Assembly (NCBI RefSeq): GCF_904846345.1
Contig: NZ_CAJHAJ010000005.1
Coordinates: 124,001-188,000 of the forward strand
Reading direction: 5' to 3'
DNA from: Psychrobacter maritimus
GTDB lineage: Bacteria; Pseudomonadota; Gammaproteobacteria; Pseudomonadales; Moraxellaceae
DNA: 64,000 bases
Shown here: positions 44,574 through 54,984 of the stretch, in pieces
How positions within the stretch are numbered: position 1 is the first letter of the stretch
How the letters are laid out: every line of letters starts with the position of its first letter
Translations under genes and position numbers: made by a program
The notes under the pieces: generated by a model
What the model was told of the DNA's origin: nothing
Database searches by the model: none
The model's input: only the letters and a program-made list of their open reading frames with translations

Positions 44574-46235
44574 CTAGGTAGAAATTTTCTTATACTTCAT
44601 ACGCTTAGGACTGGCGTCATCACCCATGGTCTTTTTGCGATAGGTTTCAAACTCAGAATAGTTACCATCGAACCAAACTGGGCCTTCATCTTCAAATGCC
44701 AAGATATGAGTAGCAATACGGTCAAGGAACCAGCGATCATGCGACACGACCATCACGGTACCAGGGAATACTTGAATCGCATCCTCTAACGCACGTAAGG
44801 TTTCGATATCCAAATCGTTTGATGGTTCATCAAGGAGCAAGACGTTGGCACCCTGCTTTAGCGTCTTAGCAAGTTGTAAGCGGTTACGCTCACCACCTGA
44901 TAGTTGACCGACGTGCTTTTGCTGGTCTGAGCCTTTAAAGTTAAAGCGACCGATATAAGCGCGGCTTGGCGTTGTATAGTCACCAACCGTGATGATATCT
45001 AGGCCGTCAGATACTTCTTCCCAAACGGTTTTACTGTCATCTAAGTTGTCACGTACCTGACCAACATAAGCGACTTTGACACTTTCACCCAATTCGACTG
45101 AACCAGTATCTGGCGTATCACGTTCGGTAATCATGTTAAATAGCGTGGTTTTACCCGCACCATTTGGACCAATAATACCGACGATAGCGCCCGCTGGGAC
45201 GTTAAAGCTGAGGTTTTCATAAAGCAAACGATCGCCAAACGATTTAGAAATATCGTTGACTTCGATGACTTTATTACCCAAACGAGGACCTGGTGGAATA
45301 TAAATCTCAGAGGTCTCGTTACGCTTTTGGAACTCTTGTGAGTTCAATTCTTCAAAACGCTGGACACGAGATTTAGACTTGGCTTGTTGGCCTTTTTGGT
45401 TTTTACGAATCCAATCAAGCTCTTTTTTCAGTGCTTTAGCAAACGATTCTTCTTGCTTATTCTGCTGCTCTAAACGAGTGTTCTTCTGCTCTAGCCACTC
45501 AGTATAGTTGCCTTCGTACGGATAGCCATGACCGCGGTCAAGCTCCAAAATCCACTGAGCAACGTTATCCAAGAAATAACGGTCATGGGTAATGGCAACG
45601 ATGGTACCGCTGTAGTTCTGCAGGAACTGCTCTAACCATGCTACGGACTCAGCGTCCAAATGGTTAGTCGGTTCGTCTAGTAACAGCATATCTGGGCGTG
45701 ATAATAGCAGACGGCATAGTGCCACACGGCGTTTTTCACCACCTGATAGTTTGCTAACATCGGCATCCCATGGTGGCAGACGCAAGGCATCGGCCGCTTT
45801 TTCTAGCTGGGTATTTAAGTTATGCGCATCCCATGCTTGAATGATGTCTTCCATCTTGCCCTGTTCTTCAGCAAGCTTATCAAAGTCTGCATCAGGCTCC
45901 GCGTATTCGGCATAAATGGCATCTAAACGAGCAAGCGCATCTAACGCTTCACGCATACCGTCTTCGACGTTACCACGGACGTCTTTGCTGTCGTCAAGCT
46001 GTGGTTCCTGCGGCAAATAACCAATTTTGGTGCCAGTTTGCGCGCGTGCTTCACCACTAAATTCCGTATCCACGCCCGCCATAATGCGTAGCAAGGTTGA
46101 TTTACCTGAACCGTTGATACCTAGGACACCGATTTTGGCACCAGGGAAAAACGATAGGTTGATGTTCTTTAAGATTTCACGCTTAGGTGGAACAAGTTTT
46201 GACACGTTGTTCATCGTGTAAATATATTGAGCCAT
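44574..46235 (-). CDS. ettA: energy-dependent translational throttle protein EttA
   Basis: EttA is an ABC-F ATPase that binds the ribosomal E site and gates the first elongation step according to ATP/ADP ratio. The start MAQYIYTMNNVSKLVPPKR matches E. coli EttA, and CGGAG lies before this ATG; the frame extends 12 codons further but has no site there. Walker A motifs (GINGSGKST at 39-47, GPNGAGKTT in domain 2), two LSGGE signatures and the arm and linker region with about 250-310 basic residues are present. 553 aa, as expected. Confidence 0.97.
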   Translation of the reverse strand: MAQYIYTMNNVSKLVPPKREILKNINLSFFPGAKIGVLGINGSGKSTLLRIMAGVDTEFSGEARAQTGTKIGYLPQEPQLDDSKDVRGNVEDGMREALDALARLDAIYAEYAEPDADFDKLAEEQGKMEDIIQAWDAHNLNTQLEKAADALRLPPWDADVSKLSGGEKRRVALCRLLLSRPDMLLLDEPTNHLDAESVAWLEQFLQNYSGTIVAITHDRYFLDNVAQWILELDRGHGYPYEGNYTEWLEQKNTRLEQQNKQEESFAKALKKELDWIRKNQKGQQAKSKSRVQRFEELNSQEFQKRNETSEIYIPPGPRLGNKVIEVNDISKSFGDRLLYENLSFNVPAGAIVGIIGPNGAGKTTLFNMITERDTPDTGSVELGESVKVAYVGQVRDNLDDSKTVWEEVSDGLDIITVGDYTTPSRAYIGRFNFKGSDQQKHVGQLSGGERNRLQLAKTLKQGANVLLLDEPSNDLDIETLRALEDAIQVFPGTVMVVSHDRWFLDRIATHILAFEDEGPVWFDGNYSEFETYRKKTMGDDASPKRMKYKKIST

Positions 46236-46724
46236 TAACACTCCGATAGACTGCATAGACGAGGCTGGCAAACCCTATTCAGCAATAATGCCAAATGGAC
46301 TGCGCCTCAAAAATCAGGGTTATAAATTGTCTGTCATTATCGCATTGTGGCGCAACCCCTGCAAGCTAACAGGCTGTTTTACCTGTCGTTTTGCGCCTTT
46401 TAACTTTTTTTGCGGTCTTTTCGCTGATAGCAGCCCGTTTTATTAACTATCTACGCCAAAACTTTTCTTAAAAAATCATTCATTACAAACCCTTGTAGCA
46501 ATGTTTAAGATAAAGTAAATCTATTAACATTTACCCTATCTAGCCTTACGGTTGATGACTAGAAACTTTGCTTAAAAAAGCCCACAATAAACAGAGTAAG
46601 CTACTAATGATAAGAGCTGACTTGATAAAAAATAGCTTAGTCATACAAATTAGCAAGTACAAGTTTAATAAGCGTAAAAGCAATAGTTACGAACAATTAT
46701 AAATATTAATAACGGAGATTTTTT
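46236..46724. other. 490-bp gene-free spacer ettA - GNAT gene
   Basis: No gene, RNA or strong repeat seen on either strand. Confidence 0.45.
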
Positions 46725-47015
46725 ATGAGTAATGATAATAGCAAACCAGTAGATATCACCCATGACGAGCAAACAAAGCGTTTTGAGACCTCAATTGATG
46801 GTCATACCGGATATATCAGCTATCAAGAGCGTGATGATAAATTGGTCTACGACCATACTATCGTTCCGCAAGAATTGGGCGGTCGCGGTGTCGGTTCAGC
46901 CTTGGTCAAACACGCCTTGAATTATGCACGTGATAATAATAAAAAAGTCGTGCCACAATGCTCTTTTGTGGCTTCATATATTGATAAGCACCCTGAATAT
47001 CAGGACTTGCTTTAA
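46725..47015 (+). CDS. small GNAT-like acetyltransferase (YjdJ/GNAT_3 type)
   Basis: The 96-aa protein is a minimal GNAT: ETSIDGHTGYISYQERDDKLVYDHTIVP, then the CoA loop ELGGRGVGSALVKHALNYAR and a VVPQCSFVASYIDKHPEY ending that is characteristic of this short family (also seen in human NATD1). Acceptor unknown. ACGGAGATT lies before the ATG. Confidence 0.88.
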   Translation: MSNDNSKPVDITHDEQTKRFETSIDGHTGYISYQERDDKLVYDHTIVPQELGGRGVGSALVKHALNYARDNNKKVVPQCSFVASYIDKHPEYQDLL

Positions 47016-47750
<735 letters not shown>

Positions 47751-47817
47751 AATATAGTCCAGAGCGCATACAGCATTTGAAAATATCTAACTTTTGAAAG
47801 TACTTAAATTTTGACCA

Positions 47818-47848
47818 TAAAAAAAGTCCTCTATTGAGGACTTTTTCT
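47818..47848. terminator. bidirectional terminator, phhB / DUF1328 gene
   Basis: AAAAAGTCCTC and GAGGACTTTTT pair around TATT (47821-47846). Confidence 0.85.
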
Positions 47849-47894
47849 TGTTATGAGCATGAATACTTAAAATCTAAGCAGTCACTGTTCTCTA

Positions 47895-48050
47895 TTACAT
47901 ACGGCGACTAACAAATGCGACAATGAATAGAATCACAGCAATAGCTAGTAGAATGTAGGCAAAGTTTGCAGATAGGCCAGCAACACCGCCGAATCCTAGG
48001 AAACTTGCAATTAACGCGATTACGGCAAAAATAATAGCCCAACGAAACAT
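47895..48050 (-). CDS. DUF1328 (YtjA-like) small membrane protein
   Basis: A 51-aa ORF with a strong ribosome site (GAGGAGAATTATT before ATG). Sequence starts [22 protein letters not shown], then [21 protein letters not shown] and ends SRRM, two membrane helices, the DUF1328/YtjA family. Often linked to envelope or osmotic stress, function unknown. In this window it has its own leader. Confidence 0.93.
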   Translation of the reverse strand: MFRWAIIFAVIALIASFLGFGGVAGLSANFAYILLAIAVILFIVAFVSRRM

Positions 48051-48577
48051 AATAATTCTCCTCAAATAATAGTTTAAAAACGAAATACTAAGACCGCTTT
48101 GGTAAACACCAACAATCCCTTTATCAGTTAAATCGTCTTACCTTAATAGTCTTAATCATCCAATATTTTACTTTTTGTTTTAATACTGAACGGCTTACGA
48201 ATATAGATTAGCAATGATTGGCTGTAGAAAACGTTCATTTTGGTAATAATGTCGATAGGTTATGTAAACTTTGTAGCAAATCTTACCATTTTGCAGTTTT
48301 TACTTGGCTTTTGAAGACTTATGTGTAGAGATAGTGAACGTTTGCTTACACTCAGCTATTTTTATGAGAAAATTGACAGTAATTTTCAACTCCATACTTT
48401 AGTATTTTTACAGGTTTTCACTTAAAACCCTTAATCAGTAAAACCGCTTCTTAGTAAAAGTTGCTTATTGAAAATAAATTAGCAAAACCACTTAGCGATA
48501 TTTTTTAGAACAAGCATTTAATAATAAGCGTTTAACAGACAACATCTAACAACAACGACCTAATAAGGAAGATAAAT
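48051..48577. other. 527-bp divergent spacer, DUF1328 gene - reductase gene
   Basis: No gene, RNA or clear regulatory motif seen. Confidence 0.45.
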
Positions 48578-49876
48578 ATGAATACGGATACTTCAAACCC
48601 TAGCAATGCAGCAAATGATAAGCAAGCAATCTCTAGCGACAAACGTCCTTATGCAGTGGTTCTTTACGGAGCAACCAGCTTTGTTGGACAGATTACAGCG
48701 CACTATCTAACAGAATTTTTATCGAATGCTAAAGATAAAAATGGCGCAAACGTTACTTGGGCGATAGCCGGTCGTGATGAAGAAAAACTCAATGAGCTGC
48801 AATCTAAACTTGCTAGCAAAGTCGATATTATTATTGCTAATAGCGACGATGCGGCGAGCCTCGATAAAATGACCAAGCAAACCCAAGTTATTATCTCAAC
48901 CGTTGGCCCTTATCTAAAATATGGCGAGCCTTTGATTAAATCTTGCGCGGAAAACGGTACCGATTATGTGGATCTGACGGGTGAAGCTATTTTTATCAAA
49001 GACATGATGGATAAGTACCAAGACGCGGCAAAGCAAAGCGGCGCGCGTATCGTCAACTCATGTGGTTTTGATTCTATCCCATCAGATTTGGGCGTTTACT
49101 TTACCCAGCAGCAAGCAGAAGAAAAATTTGGCAGCACCTGTGATGTGATTCATATGCGCGTCAAAGCAGCAAAAGGTGGTTTATCGGGCGGCACGATTGC
49201 CTCGATGGCGACTATCTTTGAAGAAGTCGGCCAAGATAAATCCCGCCGTAAGCAAGTAGCAAATCCTTATTTACTCAATGATGATAAAGATGCGCCAAAC
49301 GTGCGCCAAGCCAATGTCAGCAAACCTGAATACGATGACGAGCATAAACGCTGGTTAGCCCCCTTTGTGATGGCAAGCATCAATACTCGCATCGTGCATC
49401 GCAGTAACCAACTGCTAGGCTATGAATATGGTCGCGACTTTAAGTATGACGAAGCAATGTGGATGAAAGATGGCCTTAAAGGTAAGCTATCAAGCTATGC
49501 GATGAGTGCAGGCTTATTAGGTTTTGCCACTGCCATGATGATTACGCCAAGCCGCGAGCTTTTATCTAAGCACGTATTGCCTAAATCAGGCTCGGGGCCT
49601 TCTAAAGAAGAGCAAGAAAATGGCTATTTTGATATTCGTCTATTTGGCCAGACCGCCGATAAAGATAACATCAGTACCAAAGTCACCGGTGACAAAGATC
49701 CTGGTTATGGCAGCACCTCGCGTATGTTGGCCCAAGCAGCATTATGCTTAGCACAGGATATAAGTAAAGAAGAGGTTGGTGGCGGTTTTTGGACGCCCGC
49801 CTCCGCCATGGGCGATAGCTTATTAACGCGTTTAGAAGCGCACGCTGGTCTTAGCTTTGAAGTCGTCGATGCTTAA
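48578..49876 (+). CDS. saccharopine dehydrogenase-like reductase
   Basis: The 432-aa protein has a Rossmann start (YAVVLYGATSFVGQITAHYL, about 25-44), AGRDEEKLNEL, then VISTVGPYLKYGEPLIKSCAENGTDYVDLTGE, typical of the saccharopine dehydrogenase/trans-acting enoyl reductase group. NSCGFDSIPSDLGVY is also diagnostic. It probably acts on a lipid or polyketide intermediate, not saccharopine; the substrate cannot be read. The first 22 residues are polar and variable. TAAGGAAG precedes the ATG. Confidence 0.88.
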   Translation: MNTDTSNPSNAANDKQAISSDKRPYAVVLYGATSFVGQITAHYLTEFLSNAKDKNGANVTWAIAGRDEEKLNELQSKLASKVDIIIANSDDAASLDKMTKQTQVIISTVGPYLKYGEPLIKSCAENGTDYVDLTGEAIFIKDMMDKYQDAAKQSGARIVNSCGFDSIPSDLGVYFTQQQAEEKFGSTCDVIHMRVKAAKGGLSGGTIASMATIFEEVGQDKSRRKQVANPYLLNDDKDAPNVRQANVSKPEYDDEHKRWLAPFVMASINTRIVHRSNQLLGYEYGRDFKYDEAMWMKDGLKGKLSSYAMSAGLLGFATAMMITPSRELLSKHVLPKSGSGPSKEEQENGYFDIRLFGQTADKDNISTKVTGDKDPGYGSTSRMLAQAALCLAQDISKEEVGGGFWTPASAMGDSLLTRLEAHAGLSFEVVDA

Positions 49877-49928
49877 TAACATTCATGCTTAAAACCAAAG
49901 TAATGTGATTTTAACTAATATAGTACTG

Positions 49929-49960
49929 ACCGCCTCTTAGTAATAAGAGGCGGTTTTTTA
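49929..49960 (+). terminator. terminator after reductase gene
   Basis: CCGCCTCTTA (49930-49939) and TAAGAGGCGG (49944-49953) pair around GTAA, followed by T7. Confidence 0.92.
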
Positions 49961-50153
49961 TTGTCTATACTTTTTCGGCTTATTTTTTATCTGACAATAA
50001 CCATACAGTAGTTGCACAAAATCACCTATAAACATCCATCTGTTAGACTTTTAATTTATGTACTACTGAATCAACGCTTGTTTAGTTGGTATTCTCCCCT
50101 CTAGATTTTTATAACGGCTTTAATTTGGCTTATAAAACTCTTTATCCAAATCG

Positions 50154-50191
50154 ATCATGATAATCGCTTACTGGTTATCATGATTTTATTT
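50154..50191 (+). terminator. orphan terminator-like hairpin
   Basis: ATCATGATAA (50154-50163) and TTATCATGAT (50175-50184) pair exactly, followed by TTTATTTTT. No gene ends here; the previous gene already has its terminator 200 bp upstream. Confidence 0.6.
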
Positions 50192-50359
50192 TTCCTATAG
50201 ATTAGATGTTAGTTATATTAAATATATAGATTCAAAATATTAAATAAATCTCGATATTTGGCTGTTATATACCTCTGTTATATACAGCACACAAAATAAG
50301 CGTCAAGTTTGAAATGCTTTAAACTGACATGATAAGACTATAAATTAAGGAATTAATTC

Positions 50360-50818
50360 ATGAAAAAAAGTACTTTATCTTTATCGCTACTCATTGGCGC
50401 TGCACTCACTATCCCAAGTTTGGCTATGGCAGCACCTGCTGATAAAGCAGCAGCAGAAAAGCAAACGGCGGTTGCTGCAACCACACTTGAGCCTGCAAGC
50501 GAAAACACCAATAGTAAGTCAGTAGCCAATCAAGCTAATCCAATTCAAATTAGCGAAACTCAAACTATCTCAAGATCAAAGGTCAGTGTTAACAATAGCG
50601 CTAGCCAACAGCCGATGACCACTGAGCTACAAGCTGAGCAAGCGTCTATGCAAGATGCCATGCCATTACAACAAGCGGCTATGAAAAAAGCGGCTATGCA
50701 AAATCCAGAAGATGCGCTGCAGCCACAAGCACAAGATGAAATGCTAGAAGAAGAAGCTGTATTAGAAGAAGAGTCATTAGAGACAGAAGAAGACGTAGAA
50801 GTAACGGAAGATTTATAA
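50360..50818 (+). CDS. secreted low-complexity acidic protein
   Basis: 152 aa with a typical Sec signal (MKKSTLSLSLLIGAALTIPSLAMA, cleavage near 24-25). The mature part is Ala/Gln/Glu/Met-rich, without cysteine, ending in a strongly acidic tail of about 30 residues. It is probably disordered or coiled coil. I recognise no family. TTAAGGAATTAATTC precedes the ATG. Confidence 0.65.
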   Translation: MKKSTLSLSLLIGAALTIPSLAMAAPADKAAAEKQTAVAATTLEPASENTNSKSVANQANPIQISETQTISRSKVSVNNSASQQPMTTELQAEQASMQDAMPLQQAAMKKAAMQNPEDALQPQAQDEMLEEEAVLEEESLETEEDVEVTEDL

Positions 50819-50948
50819 ATTATAGGTCAGACGCTTGTATGAGTAGATAAAACCTTAAAGTTCTTTATTGCTAACTGAGCTACTACCAACAAAGCTATTA
50901 CCAACAAGCCAAACACTCTTAAAGGGATTCCTCCAATATATTCCCAAT

Positions 50949-50980
50949 AAAAAAGGCAGCCATCGATGGCTGCCTTTTTT
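50949..50980. terminator. bidirectional terminator, acidic protein gene / tex
   Basis: A 32-bp perfect palindrome: AAAAAAGGCAGCCAT against its complement around CG. Confidence 0.93.
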
Positions 50981-51024
50981 AGTTGTTTATCGTTAAATAA
51001 AACCCTTATAACCATAAACAGTCA

Positions 51025-53559
51025 TTACTTTTTAGCTTTGGTCACGCCAGCTTCTTGTAATAATGCCCCAAGCGTACCCATTTTACTAGGTGCTTCTGCT
51101 TTCTCAGCTCTAGGCGCTTTACTGCGGTTATTGGCGCTGTCTTTATCTTGACGATTGCCACGCGGTTTTGTTGCACGCTTATCAGCAGCTGGACGGTTAC
51201 TAGCTGGACGATTGCTGCGTGGACGGCTAGCCTTATCCTCATTACCTGTACCTTCTGCAGTCGACTTCGCAGCTGGGCGTACTGGTTTTTCAGACTCAGG
51301 CTTCATACTAAAGCCGATACGGCCGCGTTTTTCATCGATAGAAATCACACGTACCGAGACGATATCGCCTGGCTTAACGCGGTTCATCGGGTCAGCAACG
51401 AAGTCATTGGCCATCTGTGAGATATGAACCAGACCATCTTGATGGACACCGACATCAACGAAGCAACCAAAGGCTGTGACGTTGGTCACCACGCCTTCAA
51501 GCTGCATACCTTCGCTCAAGTCTTTAATACTATTAACGTCTTCACGGAAGTTAGCCGTTTTAAACTCAGGACGTGGGTCGCGTGCAGGCTTGGCAAGCTC
51601 TTCAATGATGGCTTTAACACTGATATTGTCATCGTTAGCAGCAAGCGCAGTGGTATCGATACTGTTTAACACACCATCGTTACCAATAACTTCTGGCAAC
51701 GTTTTACCGGTTTGCTCAAGTAAGCTGTCAACCAGCGCATAGCTTTCCGGATGCACGCCTGTCGCATCAAGGGGATTGCTACCGCCATGGACGCGTAAGA
51801 AGCCCGCCGCTTGCTCAAAGGTTTTAACCCCTAAGCGTGGGACGTTCTTTAATGCTTCACGGCTATCAAAGGCACCATGCTCTTTACGATAGGTGACGAT
51901 TTGCTGGGCGACATTTTTATTCAAACCAGCAATATGCGCCAAGATAGCAGGACTTGCCGTATTTACATCAACACCAACGGCGTTTACGCTATCTTGCGTG
52001 ACTTTATCAAGGCTATCCGCTAATTGAGTTTGATTGACATCATGCTGATATTGACCAACGCCAATCGCTTTTGGATCAACTTTAACCAATTCTGATAGCG
52101 GATCTTGCAAGCGACGAGCGATAGAAACCGCACCGCGTACAGAGACATCTAAATTAGCAAGCTCATCACTGGCAAGCTCACTCGCCGAATAAACTGACGC
52201 GCCTGATTCATTAACGATAACGGCTTTGGCTTTTAACTCAGCGTTGGCGGCCAAAATCTCTTTAATCATCGCATCTGTTTCGCGGCTCGCCGTACCGTTG
52301 CCGATAGCGACCAAATCAACATTATAAGTACTTAATAATTCATCGATGACTTTTTTGGCTTCATCCATCTTATTATCAGGAGCGAATGGATAAACGGTTG
52401 CAACAACAGGCTTGTCTTCGCTGTCTAGCATGACATGGCCTTGGGCATCGACAATCGCCATTTTAACGCCATGACGGATACCTGGGTCGACACCTAAAAT
52501 CACTTTACGGCCAGCAGGCGCTGACATGAGTAAATGCTGTAAGTTATTGGCAAATACATCAATCGCATCGGCTTCAGCAGTCAGACGTTTTTCAGTCAAT
52601 AAACGATGCTCGATATGTGGACGCCATTTTTCTTTCCATAAGCTGGTCGCTGCTTCTGTCAAAAATTCTTGACGTTCTGCAGGCGCTTTGGCATCAATCT
52701 CAAAGTGCTTGACGATTTTTTCGATAAATGGAGCATCTTCGCCTTCGATTTTTAAACCCAAGACGTTTTCTTGGCGACCGCGCAGCATCGCTAATAAACG
52801 ATGATTTGGCAGACGCGCCAAGCTTTCACTATGCTCAAAGTAATCTTTGAATTTTTCGCCAACTTCACGTTTTTCTTCACTAGCAACAGCAGAGACGATA
52901 CTGGCCGTTTTAGCAAAGCCACTACGCAGATTATCAAGTAAATCCAACGCTTGCGTCCATTCATCAACGATGATGGCTTGTACGCCTGCCAATTGCTTGT
53001 CGATATCGCTGAAGTCGACTTCAATCTCATTACCGCTATCATCGGTAATGGTAGATTGTGCTTGATAGTCGGCCAATGACTCTGTCGGCGTAATCTCTTG
53101 CGTTAAGACCGCTTGTGCTGCCACATCAAGACCGACGGCACGTGCTTTAGCAGCCGGCGAACGGCGACGTGGACGGTATGGCAAGTAGATGTCTTCAAGC
53201 TCAAGTTTCGATGTCGCATTATCAATGCGCGTCTGCAGCTCGTCAGTTAAATTACCCTGCGTGCTTAGCAGCTCGGTAATTTTGAGGCGACGGGTTGCCA
53301 TGTCACGCTCATAATTGAGCGACTTCTCTAAAGCTCGCAGCTGCGCATCGTCAAGATTCTGCGTCTTTTCTTTACGGTAACGGGCAATAAACGGAACGGT
53401 CGCGCCTTCATCGTAAAGTTTGACAAACGCATTGACTTGAGCAGTCTTAATGCCAAGCGCGCGAGCAAGCTTGTCGTGAATATTCGCGTGTGTGGTTGCA
53501 TCCAAAACCTGTGCATTTGTCGAGGTTTGAGATGGCGTTAAGGTATCAGTGCTACTCAT
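51025..53559 (-). CDS. tex: Tex RNA-binding transcription accessory protein
   Basis: Tex is a conserved cytoplasmic nucleic-acid-binding factor. Order of domains: helical N-terminal Tex region (FIARYRKEKTQNLDDAQLR; YLPYRPRRRSPA), YqgF-like RNase fold (VILGVDPGIRHGVKMAIVDAQG), helix-hairpin-helix (NTASPAILAHIAGLNKNVA) and an S1 domain near 655-725 (LEGVVTNVTAFGCFVDVGVHQDGLVHIS). At 844 aa it is about 65 residues longer than usual because of a basic, Arg/Asn/Pro-rich disordered tail, which ends with KMGTLGALLQ. Confidence 0.96.
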   Translation of the reverse strand: MSSTDTLTPSQTSTNAQVLDATTHANIHDKLARALGIKTAQVNAFVKLYDEGATVPFIARYRKEKTQNLDDAQLRALEKSLNYERDMATRRLKITELLSTQGNLTDELQTRIDNATSKLELEDIYLPYRPRRRSPAAKARAVGLDVAAQAVLTQEITPTESLADYQAQSTITDDSGNEIEVDFSDIDKQLAGVQAIIVDEWTQALDLLDNLRSGFAKTASIVSAVASEEKREVGEKFKDYFEHSESLARLPNHRLLAMLRGRQENVLGLKIEGEDAPFIEKIVKHFEIDAKAPAERQEFLTEAATSLWKEKWRPHIEHRLLTEKRLTAEADAIDVFANNLQHLLMSAPAGRKVILGVDPGIRHGVKMAIVDAQGHVMLDSEDKPVVATVYPFAPDNKMDEAKKVIDELLSTYNVDLVAIGNGTASRETDAMIKEILAANAELKAKAVIVNESGASVYSASELASDELANLDVSVRGAVSIARRLQDPLSELVKVDPKAIGVGQYQHDVNQTQLADSLDKVTQDSVNAVGVDVNTASPAILAHIAGLNKNVAQQIVTYRKEHGAFDSREALKNVPRLGVKTFEQAAGFLRVHGGSNPLDATGVHPESYALVDSLLEQTGKTLPEVIGNDGVLNSIDTTALAANDDNISVKAIIEELAKPARDPRPEFKTANFREDVNSIKDLSEGMQLEGVVTNVTAFGCFVDVGVHQDGLVHISQMANDFVADPMNRVKPGDIVSVRVISIDEKRGRIGFSMKPESEKPVRPAAKSTAEGTGNEDKASRPRSNRPASNRPAADKRATKPRGNRQDKDSANNRSKAPRAEKAEAPSKMGTLGALLQEAGVTKAKK

Positions 53560-54003
53560 AGACGTATCAATCGTTGAGAAATGTAGTTTTGCATTATAGC
53601 AAAAGCTGCATGAATAAAAATCCTTTTTATCTTTTCGTTATTTATCGCCTGTTTTATGGCAAAAATCGTCTGATATCGTTCTTTCTAACGCCTTGTTAAA
53701 CAAACGCATACAGCATTTATCCGTATCAGTGATGCAATTGCGCCTGCAATCTTATACACTAAAGTATCAAGGGCACAAATATGGCTAAGCCCTGCCATAT
53801 TGAACAAAAGTCTTTATTTTTATAGGTTTTTTCGACGACTATATTTTTTATGACAACTAATGGTTTGCTAATCATGATTTACTTATCAACGGATTGATCA
53901 TTAAATAACAATAAGATTTTTATCCGCGTTTTTAATGGTATTTTTATAAACGTTTTTTACTAAAAACTGCTACTAATAATAATTTTTATAAGAGGATGAC
54001 TGT
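53560..54003. other. divergent spacer tex - ompR
   Basis: AT-rich; no gene seen. The tex promoter is described separately. No promoter of ompR stands out. Confidence 0.45.
53593..53598 (-). promoter_or_regulatory. extended -10 promoter for tex
   Basis: On the minus strand TTTTGCTATAATGC has the extended -10 form TGnTATAAT. It ends about 34 bp upstream of the tex ATG. The -35 region is weak. Confidence 0.55.
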
Positions 54004-54768
54004 ATGACAGATAACAACAGCCCTGACACCTTAAACCAGCGCATTTTGGTCGTTGATGACGATGCACGCTTGCGCTCTTTATTACAACGCTTTCTAGAAG
54101 ACGATGGTTTTGTCGTCCGTACGGCCCATGATGGCAATCAGATGGACAAATTGATGCAACGTGAGCTGTTCTCATTGGTGGTTTTAGATTTGATGCTGCC
54201 AGGCGAAGACGGTATTAGTATCTGTAAGCGCTTGCGTGAAGACAATGGTGATATCCCGATTATCATGCTTACTGCTAAAGGTGGCGATGCCGATCGTATC
54301 GCTGGCCTTGAAGCCGGCGCTGATGACTATCTGCCAAAGCCATTTAACCCAAAAGAGCTGTTGGCCCGTATCAAGGCGGTGCTGCGTCGTCAAAATCGTG
54401 AGCTACCGGGTGCGCCAAGCCATCAGCTTGAAGTGGTTGAGTTTGGACCATGGACGCTTGATTTATCGACCCGTACCCTTAAACGCGATGGCAATGTGGT
54501 CACTTTGACGACCGGTGAATTTTCAGTATTAAAAGCTTTGGTACAGCATCCACGTGAGCCATTAACGCGTGATAAACTGATGAACCTTGCTCGTGGTCGT
54601 GAATGGGGCGCGATGGAGCGTTCTATCGACGTGCAAGTGTCACGTCTACGCCGCCTGATTGAAGACAATCCTTCACAAGCGCGTTATATTCAAACCGTTT
54701 GGGGCGTAGGTTATGTATTCGTGCCAGACGAAGCAGAAGTAGAAGCGGCCAAAAATGAGTCGTTATAA
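54004..54768 (+). CDS. ompR: OmpR-family response regulator
   Basis: Receiver domain residues 12-130 (VVDDDARLRSLLQRFLEDDG) with phospho-acceptor D62 in VVLDLMLPGEDG, switch T and the conserved lysine in DDYLPKPFNPKEL. The C-terminal winged helix includes LTTGEFSVLKALVQHPREPLTRDKLMNLARGREWGAMERSIDVQVSRLRRLIE, nearly as in OmpR. The 254-aa length fits. No histidine kinase gene (envZ) follows; a dispersed repeat and a GTPase gene do. AAGAGGATG precedes the ATG. Confidence 0.93.
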   Translation: MTDNNSPDTLNQRILVVDDDARLRSLLQRFLEDDGFVVRTAHDGNQMDKLMQRELFSLVVLDLMLPGEDGISICKRLREDNGDIPIIMLTAKGGDADRIAGLEAGADDYLPKPFNPKELLARIKAVLRRQNRELPGAPSHQLEVVEFGPWTLDLSTRTLKRDGNVVTLTTGEFSVLKALVQHPREPLTRDKLMNLARGREWGAMERSIDVQVSRLRRLIEDNPSQARYIQTVWGVGYVFVPDEAEVEAAKNESL

Positions 54769-54825
54769 ACTCATAAATGCTGCTTGCGGCTATTGATATA
54801 GTAGATTGTATTTAAAGAAAAGTTA

Positions 54826-54900
54826 TTGCTGGGATGAATTTTTCAAAGCTTCTAGAGTACAAAGCGCACAGCAAGCGAGGAAAATTTATACCAGCACAAT
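54826..54900. repeat. dispersed palindromic repeat, copy 2
   Basis: GCTGGGATGAATTTTTC and its inverted partner GAAAATTTATACCAGC flank a core with GCACAGCAAGCGAGG. Related to the copy at 39675-39753. It fills the gap between ompR and the GTPase gene, where envZ would be. Confidence 0.75.
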
Positions 54901-54984
54901 GCTATCTTTACAGTACTTGTTATTTTGAGCTGACTATACCTCAGATGGTTAATATTTCATCCTATTAATATCACGGGTGCAACA

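Larger units (their letters stand above)
49877..50359. other. 483-bp spacer with two terminator-like hairpins
   Basis: Apart from the reductase-gene terminator and a second orphan hairpin at 50154-50191, no gene is seen. A short transcript ending at the second hairpin is possible. Confidence 0.45.
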
